Below are positions 11,128 to 21,279 of a stretch of 64,000 bases of DNA, in pieces. Each line of letters starts with the position of its first letter. Position 1 is the first letter of the stretch. Made by a program: the position numbers and the translations under genes. Source of the stretch: Semisulcospira habei (Eukaryota; Mollusca; Gastropoda; Semisulcospiridae); assembly GCA_036245525.1 (NCBI GenBank), contig BTPG01000006.1, forward strand, positions 95,065,870 through 95,129,869. Reading direction: 5' to 3'. Below the pieces are notes generated by a model. It saw only the letters and a program-made list of their open reading frames with translations, did no database searches and was not told where the DNA came from.

Positions 11128-11443
11128 CAGGGGCGGATCAGTTACCTCGAGGGGTGGGGGTCCAACTTTTTGTTTGGGACCTTCAACCTGACACAAAAAG
11201 GGGGGGGGGGGGGTAGAGGAAGAAAGCGTCTGTGTGTGTCAACACTCTCGCCACTCGCCAAAATATCAAACAACGGGAGGGGGAGGGGGAAATAAGCGTG
11301 TGTGGGAACAAATTCAAATAGGGAGGGGGGGGGGGGTCCAAACATCCCAAAACGAAAATCGGGACTTTGTTATAGCATTTTAAATTATTTTGGGTCGGGG
11401 GTGGGGGTCCGGAACCCCTAGGATCTCCCCAGATCCGCCCCTG
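11128..11443. mobile_element. G/C-rich hAT-like MITE
   Basis: A 316-bp element starts CAGGGGCGGATC and ends GATCCGCCCCTG, a perfect 12-bp terminal inverted repeat. The interior is G-rich with GGGG runs and no coding. The termini resemble hAT-superfamily ends, though the flanking octamers are not a clean duplication. The ~40 bp on the left (CAGACATCGATGCAATACTT...) recur on the right (CAGACATCGACGCAATACTC...). Confidence 0.7.
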
Positions 11444-11487
11444 CGTCTCTCACCACGCAGACATCGACGCAATACTCTAGATATGAC

Positions 11488-11555
<68 letters not shown>

Positions 11556-11556
11556 A
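11488..11556. repeat. (CT)n microsatellite
   Basis: CT run with a single TTT interruption. It directly abuts the second copy of the 40-bp flank of the MITE at 11128. Confidence 0.97.
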
Positions 11557-11639
11557 TGTTGGGAGACGCATATAAATTGAGTCTGTAAAACCATTGCTAA
11601 AAAACACTTTCCTGTTGTCCCAGCTTAGACAAGTAACGG

Positions 11640-12125
11640 ATACACATACTCGTAAACTGGTGGTTTTTTTCATGCCCATATCAAGACTCACGTTGATTAT
11701 GTCTCCACAGTGTGGGACGGTTGTAGTGATGTTTACATGAACAGGTTAAACTCTATATATAAAAGAGCTGTCAAATGATAGATACGCGGCCCATTCCTAC
11801 CACAGACAAATTTAGACAGCTTCGGCCTGCGTCAACAATTTAATTTCAACAAATTAATGCATCCTCATGCACAAGATATTAAATAACATGACACCGCAGT
11901 ATCTAACCACCAAATTTACGCCACAGCAAGAACGCGAACGGACCTCAAGGAACAATACGTTATCCCTACCTCTGCCTAGAATTGACCTCTTTAAAACTAG
12001 TTTATCATTTTCTGGACCGTTTGTATGGAGCACTATTCCTGCACATTTGAAGACTATAGCATCGCTTGGAATCTTTAAAACGAAACTTTTCGATTACCTG
12101 ATGAGCAAAACATAACATCACTGGG
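11640..12125 (+). pseudogene. 3' end of a non-LTR retrotransposon ORF2
   Basis: Frames at 11670-11770 read HIKTHVDYVSTVWDGCSD and RLNSIYKRAVK, a thumb-region signature. The 82-residue frame 11867-12115 reads KILNNMTPQYL..., then NNTLSLPLPRIDLFKTSLSFSG, VWSTIPAHLKT and FKTKLFDYL. This is the typical C-terminus of CR1/L2/RTE-like ORF2 proteins. Stops and a frameshift separate the pieces. RT palm and endonuclease are absent, so it is a 5'-truncated copy. Confidence 0.8.
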
Positions 12126-12184
12126 CATTTATTTAAACAAACCCTGATGGTTAATACTTTCATGTAATACATGCATTTATGTAT

Positions 12185-12189
<5 letters not shown>

Positions 12190-12236
<47 letters not shown>
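12190..12236. repeat. (GT)n microsatellite
   Basis: GT run of about 23 units just downstream of the LINE 3' remnant. Confidence 0.95.
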
Positions 12237-12238
<2 letters not shown>

Positions 12239-12476
12239 ATAGATGAATGTTGAGTGTTACTATTATTTTGTGTATATAATTTAAAAAATTTTTTTATTGT
12301 TATTTTGCTTTCATTTCTTTTAAACATTATTGTTGCAAGAAATAATGTGTGTAAACATAATGTCTTTATTATTATTATTTTAAACCTATTTTATGTTGTA
12401 GATGTTAGCAACGGCAAGGTTGTAAAATGACGATTTGTTTCTGTCAAAACTTTTTACCGTTGATAAATAAAGTTTC

Positions 12477-12497
12477 ATCAGCATCATCATCATCATC

Positions 12498-12545
<48 letters not shown>

Positions 12546-12616
12546 GTGCCTAAAATTTTATCCTGAATACTGTAAAATCGTTTCATCATCATCATCATCA
12601 TCATCTCTCTCTCTAC
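12477..12616. repeat. Paired (CAT)n-(CT)n compound microsatellites
   Basis: (CAT)n passes directly into (CT)n at 12481-12543. The same order, TTTCATCATCATC...TCTCTCTCT, occurs again at 12580-12616 after 37 bp of unique sequence. Confidence 0.9.
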
Positions 12617-12665
12617 AAATCAAGCCTTCTATCAGTTTTCAGGTAGTTCTGTCTGTAACTCATTG

Positions 12666-12931
12666 CAGCGCCGGATCAATCAGTTTTCAAGGGTGGGTGG
12701 GTGGGTGGGTATGTTTTCTATTGCCAGGGTCTAGTATATATAAAAACACCACAACCGAAACTGTTCTTCTGACGTTTTTGAAAGTTTCTAACTGGTGTTA
12801 CGTATGGCACTGAAACACAAGCGTTACAACTCAACTTTAAGGGAGGTGGGGGTGGGGGGTGGGGGGTGGGGGTGGGGGTGGGGTGGGGGGTGCTGTAGTA
12901 CCAAAGCACCCCCCTCCTGGATCCGGCTCTG
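12666..12931. mobile_element. G-rich MITE-like element with CATTG flanks
   Basis: The left end CAGCGCCGGATC and right end GATCCGGCTCTG form an imperfect inverted repeat. CATTG lies immediately outside both ends (12661-12665 and 12932-12936). The inside contains GGGTGGGTGGGTGGGT and a 50-bp (GGGGGTG)n tract with G-quadruplex potential. Confidence 0.5.
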
Positions 12932-13401
12932 CATTGCCTTTAAACATTAAATCATTTTCAGGTAAAACCCATTTTAAACTTCCTTTGCACACTCACTTCC
13001 AATCAGCGTGACTTCATAGTTCGCCATATAAACATAATACTGCTGATAACACGTAAACGTCAAACATTTTCTCTTTCTCCATACATTTTCTAACTGAACA
13101 TCTATTGTATTGTCGGTGTCTCTATACGCTTTTGATGCTGCTTATTCTACGACACTGTCTTAGATGAGCCCCAGTATAATATTAATGCTATGCACTAATT
13201 ATTTCCCTTGCTTTTTGCATCGGTGGCAGTTACAAATTCTCCAATGCCAATTTTTTTTCTCCTTTAAGTATTTCACCTATTGTGTTCGTTAATTTCTTTT
13301 CCCGTGATTTTTGTTTGTTTGTTGGTATGCTATGTTTGTTTTCCTGTTACGTTCTGTTTTGTTTACAGGACAACTTGTAAGAATGTCGCAAAAGATTCAT
13401 C

Positions 13402-13459
13402 TTTCTCTCTCTCTCTCTCTCTTCTCACACACACTCACACACACACACACACACACACA

Positions 13460-13551
<92 letters not shown>
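13402..13551. repeat. Compound (CT)n/(CA)n microsatellite
   Basis: CT run, CA run, CT run, CA run in succession. Confidence 0.97.
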
Positions 13552-13552
<1 letters not shown>

Positions 13553-15198
13553 CCTGCTCAGAGGAGAATGCATGTACAGTAGAATACAGTAGAATATAAT
13601 CATAGGTAAATTCAACCACTCTTCACATAAATTAAAGCAAGACTGAAATTGTACCGTGAAATTCACCACGTTTCTCAAGTCTAGAAGGCAAAGTGAAACT
13701 CATAGATCACGTAAAATACAAAATTATGTAAAAACTAAAATTACGTCATGACAAATGACGTTTTTCAAAACACTGAATGACGCGTATGCACTGTGTCTCT
13801 TATGGAACTCAACTGGCAAATCTGCGAACCATCAGAATCAGGTCAAAGACAACAGGTAGAGCCCCTTGACAGGGAGGACAGCTCTCAATGATATAAAAGG
13901 GACTTTGTGGGTTATGGCTCTCATATAGACAAGACTTTGTGCCGGGGTTATGGTTTATCCCATCTTGTTTTTCTCTGCCACTTGGAGCCTTTCGAATCAG
14001 GTTGAACTAAACAAAACGCCATTTGAATCCCTCCCCCCCCCCTCCCCCGCCCCCCCAAGCCTCCGGCAGGTAACTGATCCGCGCCTGAAACGTCATATTT
14101 TCCGTTGATACAGAGCGTTGCAGTATATCAACGCCCTTCCGGCGTCAGAATGCCTTTGAGTGGTCGTAGCAAAATGACGGTGGGTCATGGGTCAACTAAG
14201 TGAACTGACGTTCATCAAGGTCAAGATAGACTACATCCGACCGTGAGTTAAACAATCTTCCATTAAAGGCCAGACCTGAAAGGACCTGTCCCGGTCAATA
14301 AAGAGTTAAAAGTTTGCAAAATCTTCTTTACTTCAGTTGTAGTGCAGAAGCGGAGTTCTTCCTGCTACGCACAAGGGGCAGTAGAAAACCTTTGTTACTG
14401 ATGTATCTACTCACGAGTCAGTCCTGCGGATTGTGAAAAGAAGGGCATACAAGTCTTAGTTTAGGCAAAACAACATTGGTAACCCATTGCATCAGCGAAT
14501 TTAAGAAATTCAAGCCTGCCACGAAGCAGATCGTTTTAAATTGGGGACGGCTTTCGGTCAGTACTGAACTTGTGATATCGCCCCGGCCTATTAGTACGTC
14601 GGTCAGTGCCGGACCAGTTTAGGAAACCGTCTGATGGCGGCAGACCGGCCAGGCTCCGCGACTACGTGACCGGCGCCGGAGGGGTATGTCCTACCAAAGG
14701 CGGACAATACATTAATAATGTATTGTCTTTGGTCCTACTCAGTCAGTCGTGACGCGTGACCGTGGCTTTTTTTTCTGGTTCTCGTGACTGCACTTGAATT
14801 TTTGTCATTTTCAGTCATAATCCGACGGCCGACTGAGACTGACCGCACTGGTACTCGCCGTGTGAAACGTGAAAGTGACTCAGTGAAGTCGCGGCCAAAA
14901 TGAGATCTGCCCATTGTCCGTTTGCCTCGTTTCGGCCGACGAAAAAAAGGTTAGTCAATTTGGGTTTAACGCTGAGCACAGGCCATCTTACAGCGCCGGG
15001 ACCAACGAAAAAAAGGTTGCCGGTGAAACCCAGTACTGACTTCGTTCCGGCCATCTCGGTCTCGGCCGGCCACATGAAGTCAGTCGATCCGTGAACAACT
15101 GACGCGGCCGAGGGATGTACCGCTTCTCCCCCCCCCCCCCCTCCCCCCCCTTTCCCCTCCGTGACGGTCAGCCACTCAATGCCGACGGATTAGTAACT

Positions 15199-15229
<31 letters not shown>

Positions 15230-16254
15230 GCTGCCGGCATAACTAGACTGAGCACTCAGTACCGCAAGTGTAGAACCTCAAATTTCGGCGTCTCAAGTTT
15301 GTAGTATACATGCGGCTCATAGCCTTCTTCCACGGTCAGTTTAGTCGGCACGATGACCCGCCGGCTCAGTGCCGGCGGATAGGCCGCCCGTGCATCAGTG
15401 CCGGCCGCAGCGGGTCACGTTCGCGCCGGTTTGTCAACTCATAATGAAGTCAGTCATGCGTTTTTTTGTTGTCAGTATCATGTCACTGTGACTGGTCGTG
15501 TGACTGGTCGGGTTCTGTGAGCACCCCTGAAGTTCACCTCGACCAGGTATTCACACTAACTAACACCTCTTAATTCTGTTTCTTTTCAGTCCGGCAGTTG
15601 CAGTTCAGTCCCCATTGCCGAAGTCACACTGAAAAACGCCGCAATGAGAAGTGTAATCCTTTGTTTTGTTCCAAAACCATACGTAATTGATATTACTTTA
15701 CATAATGGTAAACAATTAGTAACTTACTGTCTTTTACAACAATGTTCGTGTTCTTCAGCCTCAGAGCCGTTTTACAAGGGAAAACGCCGGCTTTGAGAAA
15801 CTGTCGTCTGCACAATCTCTTGAAAAAAATCGTCTGCTACATGATCATGCTTTCGAGCCGTGCATCTCACGTGTTTACGCGAAATTTCGCGCCGTATTGA
15901 CATTCCGTTACATTGGGTACAAGTTTGAAAATGTTTACCACAGTGTAGGAAAAATGATAACTATATGTTGCTACATTTGAAAATGTTTAGCCACTCGATT
16001 TGCAACTTTGTTCGCTCGCCTATGCGGGAATCGCGTGCACATGATTTATTTTGTTTCCGATGCAAGAGAGTACGTCTTAAAAACTAATCGATAATAGACA
16101 CTGAACTAGCTTTTTTCTTCGCAAATATTATATATACCGAAGAGGAAGACACTGTTATTATTATTAATTATGATATATTTTTCCAGTACTTTTCAATTTT
16201 GTAAAATAAATTTCTTTTAAAGGTAAGCCGTTCTTTGCTTAGTACATTTTTAAA
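13552..16254. other. Intergenic region upstream of ELP4
   Basis: No coding exon was recognised. From about 14220 to 15500 the sequence is relatively G/C-rich, full of CAGTC/GTCAGT motifs, and includes two copies of CGAAAAAAAGGTT (14940 and 15006). A 25-base A run lies at 15204-15228. The last 400 bp before 16255 are AT-rich and should contain the ELP4 promoter. No TATA element was confidently placed. Confidence 0.4.
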
Positions 16255-16384
16255 ATGGCGACGACCACGAGCTTCCAAAAGCGTGTGAAAGCAAAAGTGC
16301 GACATATTCATGGGACAAAGCCATCTTTGTACAACAACCAGCTGTTAATTTCAACAGGAATCCCTTCTCTAGATACTGTACTCG
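16255..16384 (+). CDS. ELP4: Elongator complex subunit 4, exon 1 (start)
   Basis: ATG at 16255 (context AAAATGG) opens 43 codons plus one base. The residues include SFQKRV, HGTKPSLYNNQLLISTG and IPSLDTVLG. The GTxPSxxNxQLLxSTGxPxLDxxLG pattern is diagnostic of ELP4 N-termini. The exon ends at a G|GTAATG donor (16385-16386). ELP4 forms the hexameric RecA-like ELP4-6 ring of Elongator, which supports tRNA wobble-uridine modification. Joining this exon in phase to 20541 continues the conserved GGG-IAVGTVLLI. Confidence 0.92.
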
Positions 16385-16449
16385 GTAATGCCTTACTTGA
16401 ATAGTTTTCTAATTAAGTGATTCTACATTAAAACGCCCCTGTAGATGAA

Positions 16450-16690
16450 TGAACTTAATAATAAATAATAATAATACCGTTATTATACGGGCGCTATTTC
16501 TCAATTTTTGGGCAAATCGACTCAAAGCGCCGCGAACTGAAACCAACACGCATACTCGCGTAACAGACACGGATTTACGCCATTTAAGACAAACACAGTA
16601 CAAGACAGATGAAGGACCAGTTCCGCTACTGAAGTTACAGAGATTTTTGATCACTTGTATTTGAAATTTGTAAAGTGGCCTGAAACCGGT
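16450..16690 (-). mobile_element. SINE fragment, 3' part
   Basis: The minus-strand reading matches the 3' half of the SINE at 9841-10262 almost throughout. It begins in the tail complement AATAATAATAATACCG and ends at ACCGGTACCAAAGTGTG, next to a G run equivalent to the C run in the full copy. The tRNA head is missing. It lies in ELP4 intron 1. Confidence 0.8.
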
Positions 16691-17328
16691 ACCAAAGTGT
16701 GGGGGGTGGGGGGGATGGGTGAAACTTAGGCTGAAAACAAGCCTTTGTCGATATATGTTGGGATTGTTACATTAGAAAGTCTGACATTTCGCTTATAGCA
16801 TTAACAACAACAAATCTCGGTCCCCTGCGAATTTGTTATATCTGGACTTTATTGTATACACACACACTTCTTCCTGAGTGTCCGAAGGCAGTGTACTGCT
16901 CACCATACTGACATTCAGGGGTTTCGCAGCAGTAGAAACATTAAATAATCATTTCATTATGGATATGTGTCTTAAAGAGTTCCTGAAAAGCGTGTGAAGA
17001 CAAGGGTCATGAGGATAGATCTGCATAAGATCTGCATACAGGCCAGCGGATCGATCGATCCCAGCACCTCACAGTCACACTTTCATACAATACCAAGGGT
17101 ATACACAATATATACTGTGAAATGCTTGCCTGTAATCTGCACAAGCCCATGTAGATATCTGAGATTATAGGGACTCATGAAAATCTGACACACAAACTGT
17201 TCTCATGAGAATTAATCTTTCATTGTGCACAAGCAGGAACTCTTATAATGCAGGGGCTCTTGAGGATCTCACAGGGTGTATGTCACATGCAGTAGCTAGT
17301 GTTTCAACTTACACTGTAATAATGGCTT

Positions 17329-17470
17329 TTAACCCTTATCATTTGGAATACAACAGTGTGTGAAATAAGTTTGACTAAAATAGTTCGAGGGTAGTGCCAG
17401 AATAGCTTGGCGCCTCTAGGTGCCAAGCTATTCTGGCACCACCCTTGAACTAAAGCCATTGGTTTATATA
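17329..17470. mobile_element. Fold-back MITE
   Basis: A near-perfect palindrome centres at about 17419: TTCGAGGGTAGTGCCAGAAT ... GCTTGGCGCC against AGGTGCCAAGC ... ATTCTGGCACCACCCTTGAA. It starts near TTAACCCTTA and is related to the family at 26471 and 27291. Confidence 0.7.
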
Positions 17471-17570
17471 CTTATCTGTAAGCACAGTATAATGTAGCTT
17501 GCATATGGCAGTGTACAAATTTGAAGCATTTAGTCTCAGTATGATATGGATTAAATCTCACTAGAGGTCA

Positions 17571-18025
17571 CGGACCGCAGTGCCATTTCCGTACTGTCCA
17601 GTCTCTTAGCCTTAGTCAGTCCCAGTCATCCCCTAATTTTTCAATTCCCTAAAAAACAATACCGCCCACCAGCTGCACATTTGCCAAGCACAAAATAAAA
17701 AAAAAAAACCAAAAAAAAACAGCACATCACCCGTCTCATTTCTTGGCTATGAGACTGGTTCCTTACCAACCCCACACCCAAGCACAGCTGAAATAGCGTG
17801 CCCCTCAAATCACTACGTCAATGGCAAGACAACATAGGCCCACAATTGTCCACTGGATAAGCTCAGGATAGTATGAATCAAAGCACCAAACATGTCTCCT
17901 CTCAGCTAATCAGAAATTTCCAGCATTCAGCCCTACTACAAATTTTCAAACAAGACAAAATTATTTTTAAAAACACCGGTCCTCTTACTGCCTGAACTGG
18001 CCAAATTTGACTGTATAATGTGACC
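17571..18025 (+). repeat. Long direct repeat, copy A
   Basis: It begins GGTCACGGACCGCAGTGCC and runs to TTTGACTGTATAATGTGACCT. It is about 90% alike by eye to 19566-20015, with small indels in an internal A run. No coding. Confidence 0.75.
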
Positions 18026-19565
18026 TGAAAGAGGAACTCTCCCACCTGAATACCATTCAATCTGCCATCAGTGCAACCCTTAGACACTAGCTAAGTCATA
18101 CCCAAAGTGACACCATTGAATGTTGCTGCATCTTTATGTTATGGCTCATTATGTGAAGCGCAGTGTTGTGGCGTTCACTGTGCTGTTGATGTCTTGGATC
18201 ATGCATATCTGATGCCATGAAAAACAGACTAGATATGGTCAGAATGCCTCCAAAATTGGCATGTACATCAAGTAACATATCTGACTTTCAGAAATGTTGC
18301 ATTTGAGACACAGGCACATACAAGTTTCTTTTTTCATATTTTTCCATTACCTACCCCCGTACTTTTTCTGTTTTTCCAAGTTTACACACACATGCAATAC
18401 AGTCAAACTGACTTCTGGTGGGCTGGACAACTGAACAAAGTTACCATGACACTGACATTGATGAAAAATGAGCTTTCAGACCCAAGGCCATTTTCTTGTG
18501 TATCTCAGGGCACCCAAAAAGACAATGCCAGGCATCCTCATTGACCCTGTTGTCTGGAGACAACAAGCAGAAAGAGGCCTGTAATCAGCTGCCATGCCCT
18601 ATATGCTGCTTGCAATCTTTTCCTCAGGCAAAGGGGTCGTGAAGCAGCTCTGCAATTTAAACAATAAGTCTACTGAGCTATCCCACAGACAAAAGACTAC
18701 ATAAAACAGGCATAAACGATGCTATGCGGGACACACCGCATACCCAAACAAGTGTCTGGAGTGCTTATTTAGGAGGCAGCAGAGAAAAATGATTATGTAC
18801 AGTTCATTTTTATATAAAACACACTTGTCAGAGTCTCCCCTCAACTCATCTTGCAAATGCAACAGGCATGCCTGTGCCAAACTTGTGAATACTCCTGTAA
18901 AAGCCTGTACTGGTGGCTGCAACTGCTGGTCCCATAACAATGCACTCAAATGAGCTTTACGCAGTGTAAAAGTGCTCGTGTTTGGCTCAGAATAGACACC
19001 AGAGACATCCCTCATGACAATTACAGCAGAATAACACCTCAGATGCACCCAGTGTAGCAGGATTATGCAAAATAACACTTCTGCATGTCACATTATTTTG
19101 GCGGCTTATTTCATTCTGAGGTCATCTGTTTGATGAAATGCACATGCTGACACTGTTTCATTGTAGTTTTCATCTTAACCTTTGATCTTAACACCCCCCC
19201 ACCCCCCGCCTACCCCCCACCCCACCCCACCCCACCACACCCCACAACTTCAATAACTGAAAAAGTGCATTATTTTTAACGCATTTATCAAACTGAACGC
19301 CCCAAACCCCACCCCTTTCAAGGTCAAGGTCGAAGGTCGGACTCATGACTACCTGTAAGACAAAAAAATAAATGATCAAACACACTAAACATTGCTCACA
19401 GTGCAGGAAAACAGGGTATTGAGAGAAAAAAACGCCTATAAAACTGCAAACGCAGCGATTTTTGGGGCAAAATTTCAAATTTTTCCAACTGCAAAAGTAC
19501 AAACTCAATGATATGGTTGCATTAAACCAGTTTCTGGTCTATGTCACATGGCATGTGGTGACCTG
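18026..19565. other. ELP4 intron 1 between two direct repeats
   Basis: No gene, known repeat or RNA was recognised. There is a C-rich run at 19191-19245 and a TGACCTTGACC-like stretch at 19318-19345. If the flanking direct repeats are long terminal repeats, this 1.5 kb would be a non-coding interior. Confidence 0.35.
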
Positions 19566-20015
19566 ACAGGTCATGGACCGCAGTGCCGTTTCTGTACTGT
19601 CCAGTCTCTTAGCCTTAGTCAGTCCCAGTCATCCCCTAATTTTTCAATTCCCTAAAAAACACTACTGCCCACCAGCTGCACATTTGCCAAGCACAAAATA
19701 CAAAAAAAAAAAAAAAAAACCAGCACATCACCCGTCTCATTTCTTGGCTATGAGACTGGTTCCTTACCAACCCTACACCCAAGCACAGCTGAAATCAGCG
19801 TGCCCCTCAAATCACTACGTCAATGGCAACACAACATAGGCCCACAATTGTCCACAGGATAGTATGAATTGAAGCACCAAACATGTCTCCTCTCAGCTAA
19901 TCAGAAATTTCCAGCAAATTCCAACATTCAGCCCTACTACAAATTTTCAAACAAGACAAAAATTATTTTTAAAAACACCAGGAACAGGCCAAATTTGACT
20001 GTATAATGTGACCTA
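19566..20015 (+). repeat. Long direct repeat, copy B
   Basis: Matches 17571-18025 in order and content (GACCGCAGTGCC, CAGTCTCTTAGCCTTAGTCA, CACCAGCTGCACATTTGCC, AGCACATCACCCGTCTCATT, AAATTTGACTGTATAATGTG). It carries a longer A run and a duplicated AATTCCAACATT segment. Confidence 0.75.
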
Positions 20016-20540
20016 GAGGTCACATGACCAGACTGGTTAATAGCAAAGTGAACAGTCTCCACATGAACTCCCAGTCATAAGCACTTTAGTCAAAACTGGC
20101 AGTTGACATATATATTATCGAAGAACTAACATGAATAGTAATGTAGTTTGTTATTTGTGTGATGGAATGGGGTATCCACATGCAGGTCACATCAAGATGA
20201 ACTTTAGTATGAATCTTGTTGAGTAATTTTTACGTACAGTGTAATATTTTATATCTATATATATTTATATATTTAAAAAAAGGCGCCCCATGCTTCAAGC
20301 GATAAATGAAAAGAAAAGTGTTTTTATGTTATCAATATTTATGTCTTGGTGAATTTGTATCTTTTAAACCTACAGGCAATATTGCATTTGCAGAGGAGTG
20401 CTCTCCGCTAGATTACAAAAGAAAAAACGATCTTCACTGTTATACTAAAGTTTACCAAGGATTCCACAAGCACTCAAGTGCTGAATTGTGAATTGGTTGC
20501 ATGCATTTAATTTAATCAATTAATGACTTGCTTGTCACAG

Positions 20541-20576
20541 GTGGTGGGATTGCTGTTGGAACAGTTCTCCTGATTG
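20541..20576 (+). CDS. ELP4: Elongator complex subunit 4, exon 2 (36-bp micro-exon)
   Basis: Bounded by TTGTCACAG| and |GTAAGC. With the G left by exon 1 it reads GGGIAVGTVLLI and leaves one base. This is the glycine-rich Walker-A-like loop position of ELP4. At 36 bp it could not be found by open-frame length; conservation and phase identify it. Confidence 0.9.
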
Positions 20577-21170
20577 GTAAGCTTAGTTTGTTTTTGACCT
20601 CAGTCTGTCAGTGTGTGTGTTGTGTATGAACTTTGTGCATGCATACAATTTTTTATTTTCTTTGCTTTTACTTTCGATTCAGTTGATTGTGTTTTCAAAT
20701 GACTGATCTGACGCAGAGTTTTCTTTGATGTACTTTGTTTCGCTTTGCGACCCTCAAATATTTTAGGGAGACAGGCTGACTCACAGAAACAAAATCCTAC
20801 AGGGAGCACTGCTTCCCCATCCACCTGACCAATGATAGCCCATACTGAGATTGCTGGATCCCCCAAACCAGACTGCTGTCTCACTCTCAGGGCTCCTTGT
20901 TTCTGTGTGTCAGTACTTCTATAACATACTAATCTGAAATTCACGAACTGAAAGTGTAACGGAGGTGTAGGCAACTGCACTAAAATTTAGCACATCTGCA
21001 TTTGGGACGCACTATTTTTTAATTATTTAAAGAACACACAACTGACTCAAATCAGACCCTTTAAACTGCTGTGAAAATGTGAGAGGTGAGAAAGCACAGT
21101 GGACAGAGCGAGCACGATGCTTTGGACGATTGGCAGTATGAGCAGGAAAACTTTACAGAAACAATTTTTG
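20577..21170. other. ELP4 intron 2, proximal part
   Basis: No feature recognised apart from ordinary AT-rich intron sequence. Confidence 0.4.
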
Positions 21171-21279
21171 GCTTACGTGCAAAGCAAAACTGAGTATGTT
21201 CTGGACCAGTGGTCGTCTGTCCGCCGTCGTCCGTGGTAAACTTTAACATTGGCATTTTCTTGGAGACTATTCAAGCCAC
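21171..21279 (-). repeat. Fragment of the ~1 kb dispersed repeat
   Basis: The minus-strand sequence matches the terminal block of copies 1 and 2: GGCTTACGTGC end, AGCAAAACTGAGT, GTCGTCTGTCCGCCGTCGTC, GTAAACTTTAACATTGGCAT, GAGACTATTCAAGCCA. It stops abruptly where the RTE-like LINE begins. Confidence 0.75.

Noticed and set aside
14815..15094. Two overlapping opposed ORFs of 86 and 64 codons
   Set aside because: They are mirror images over the repeated CGAAAAAAAGGTT segment, with no conserved domain or splice context.
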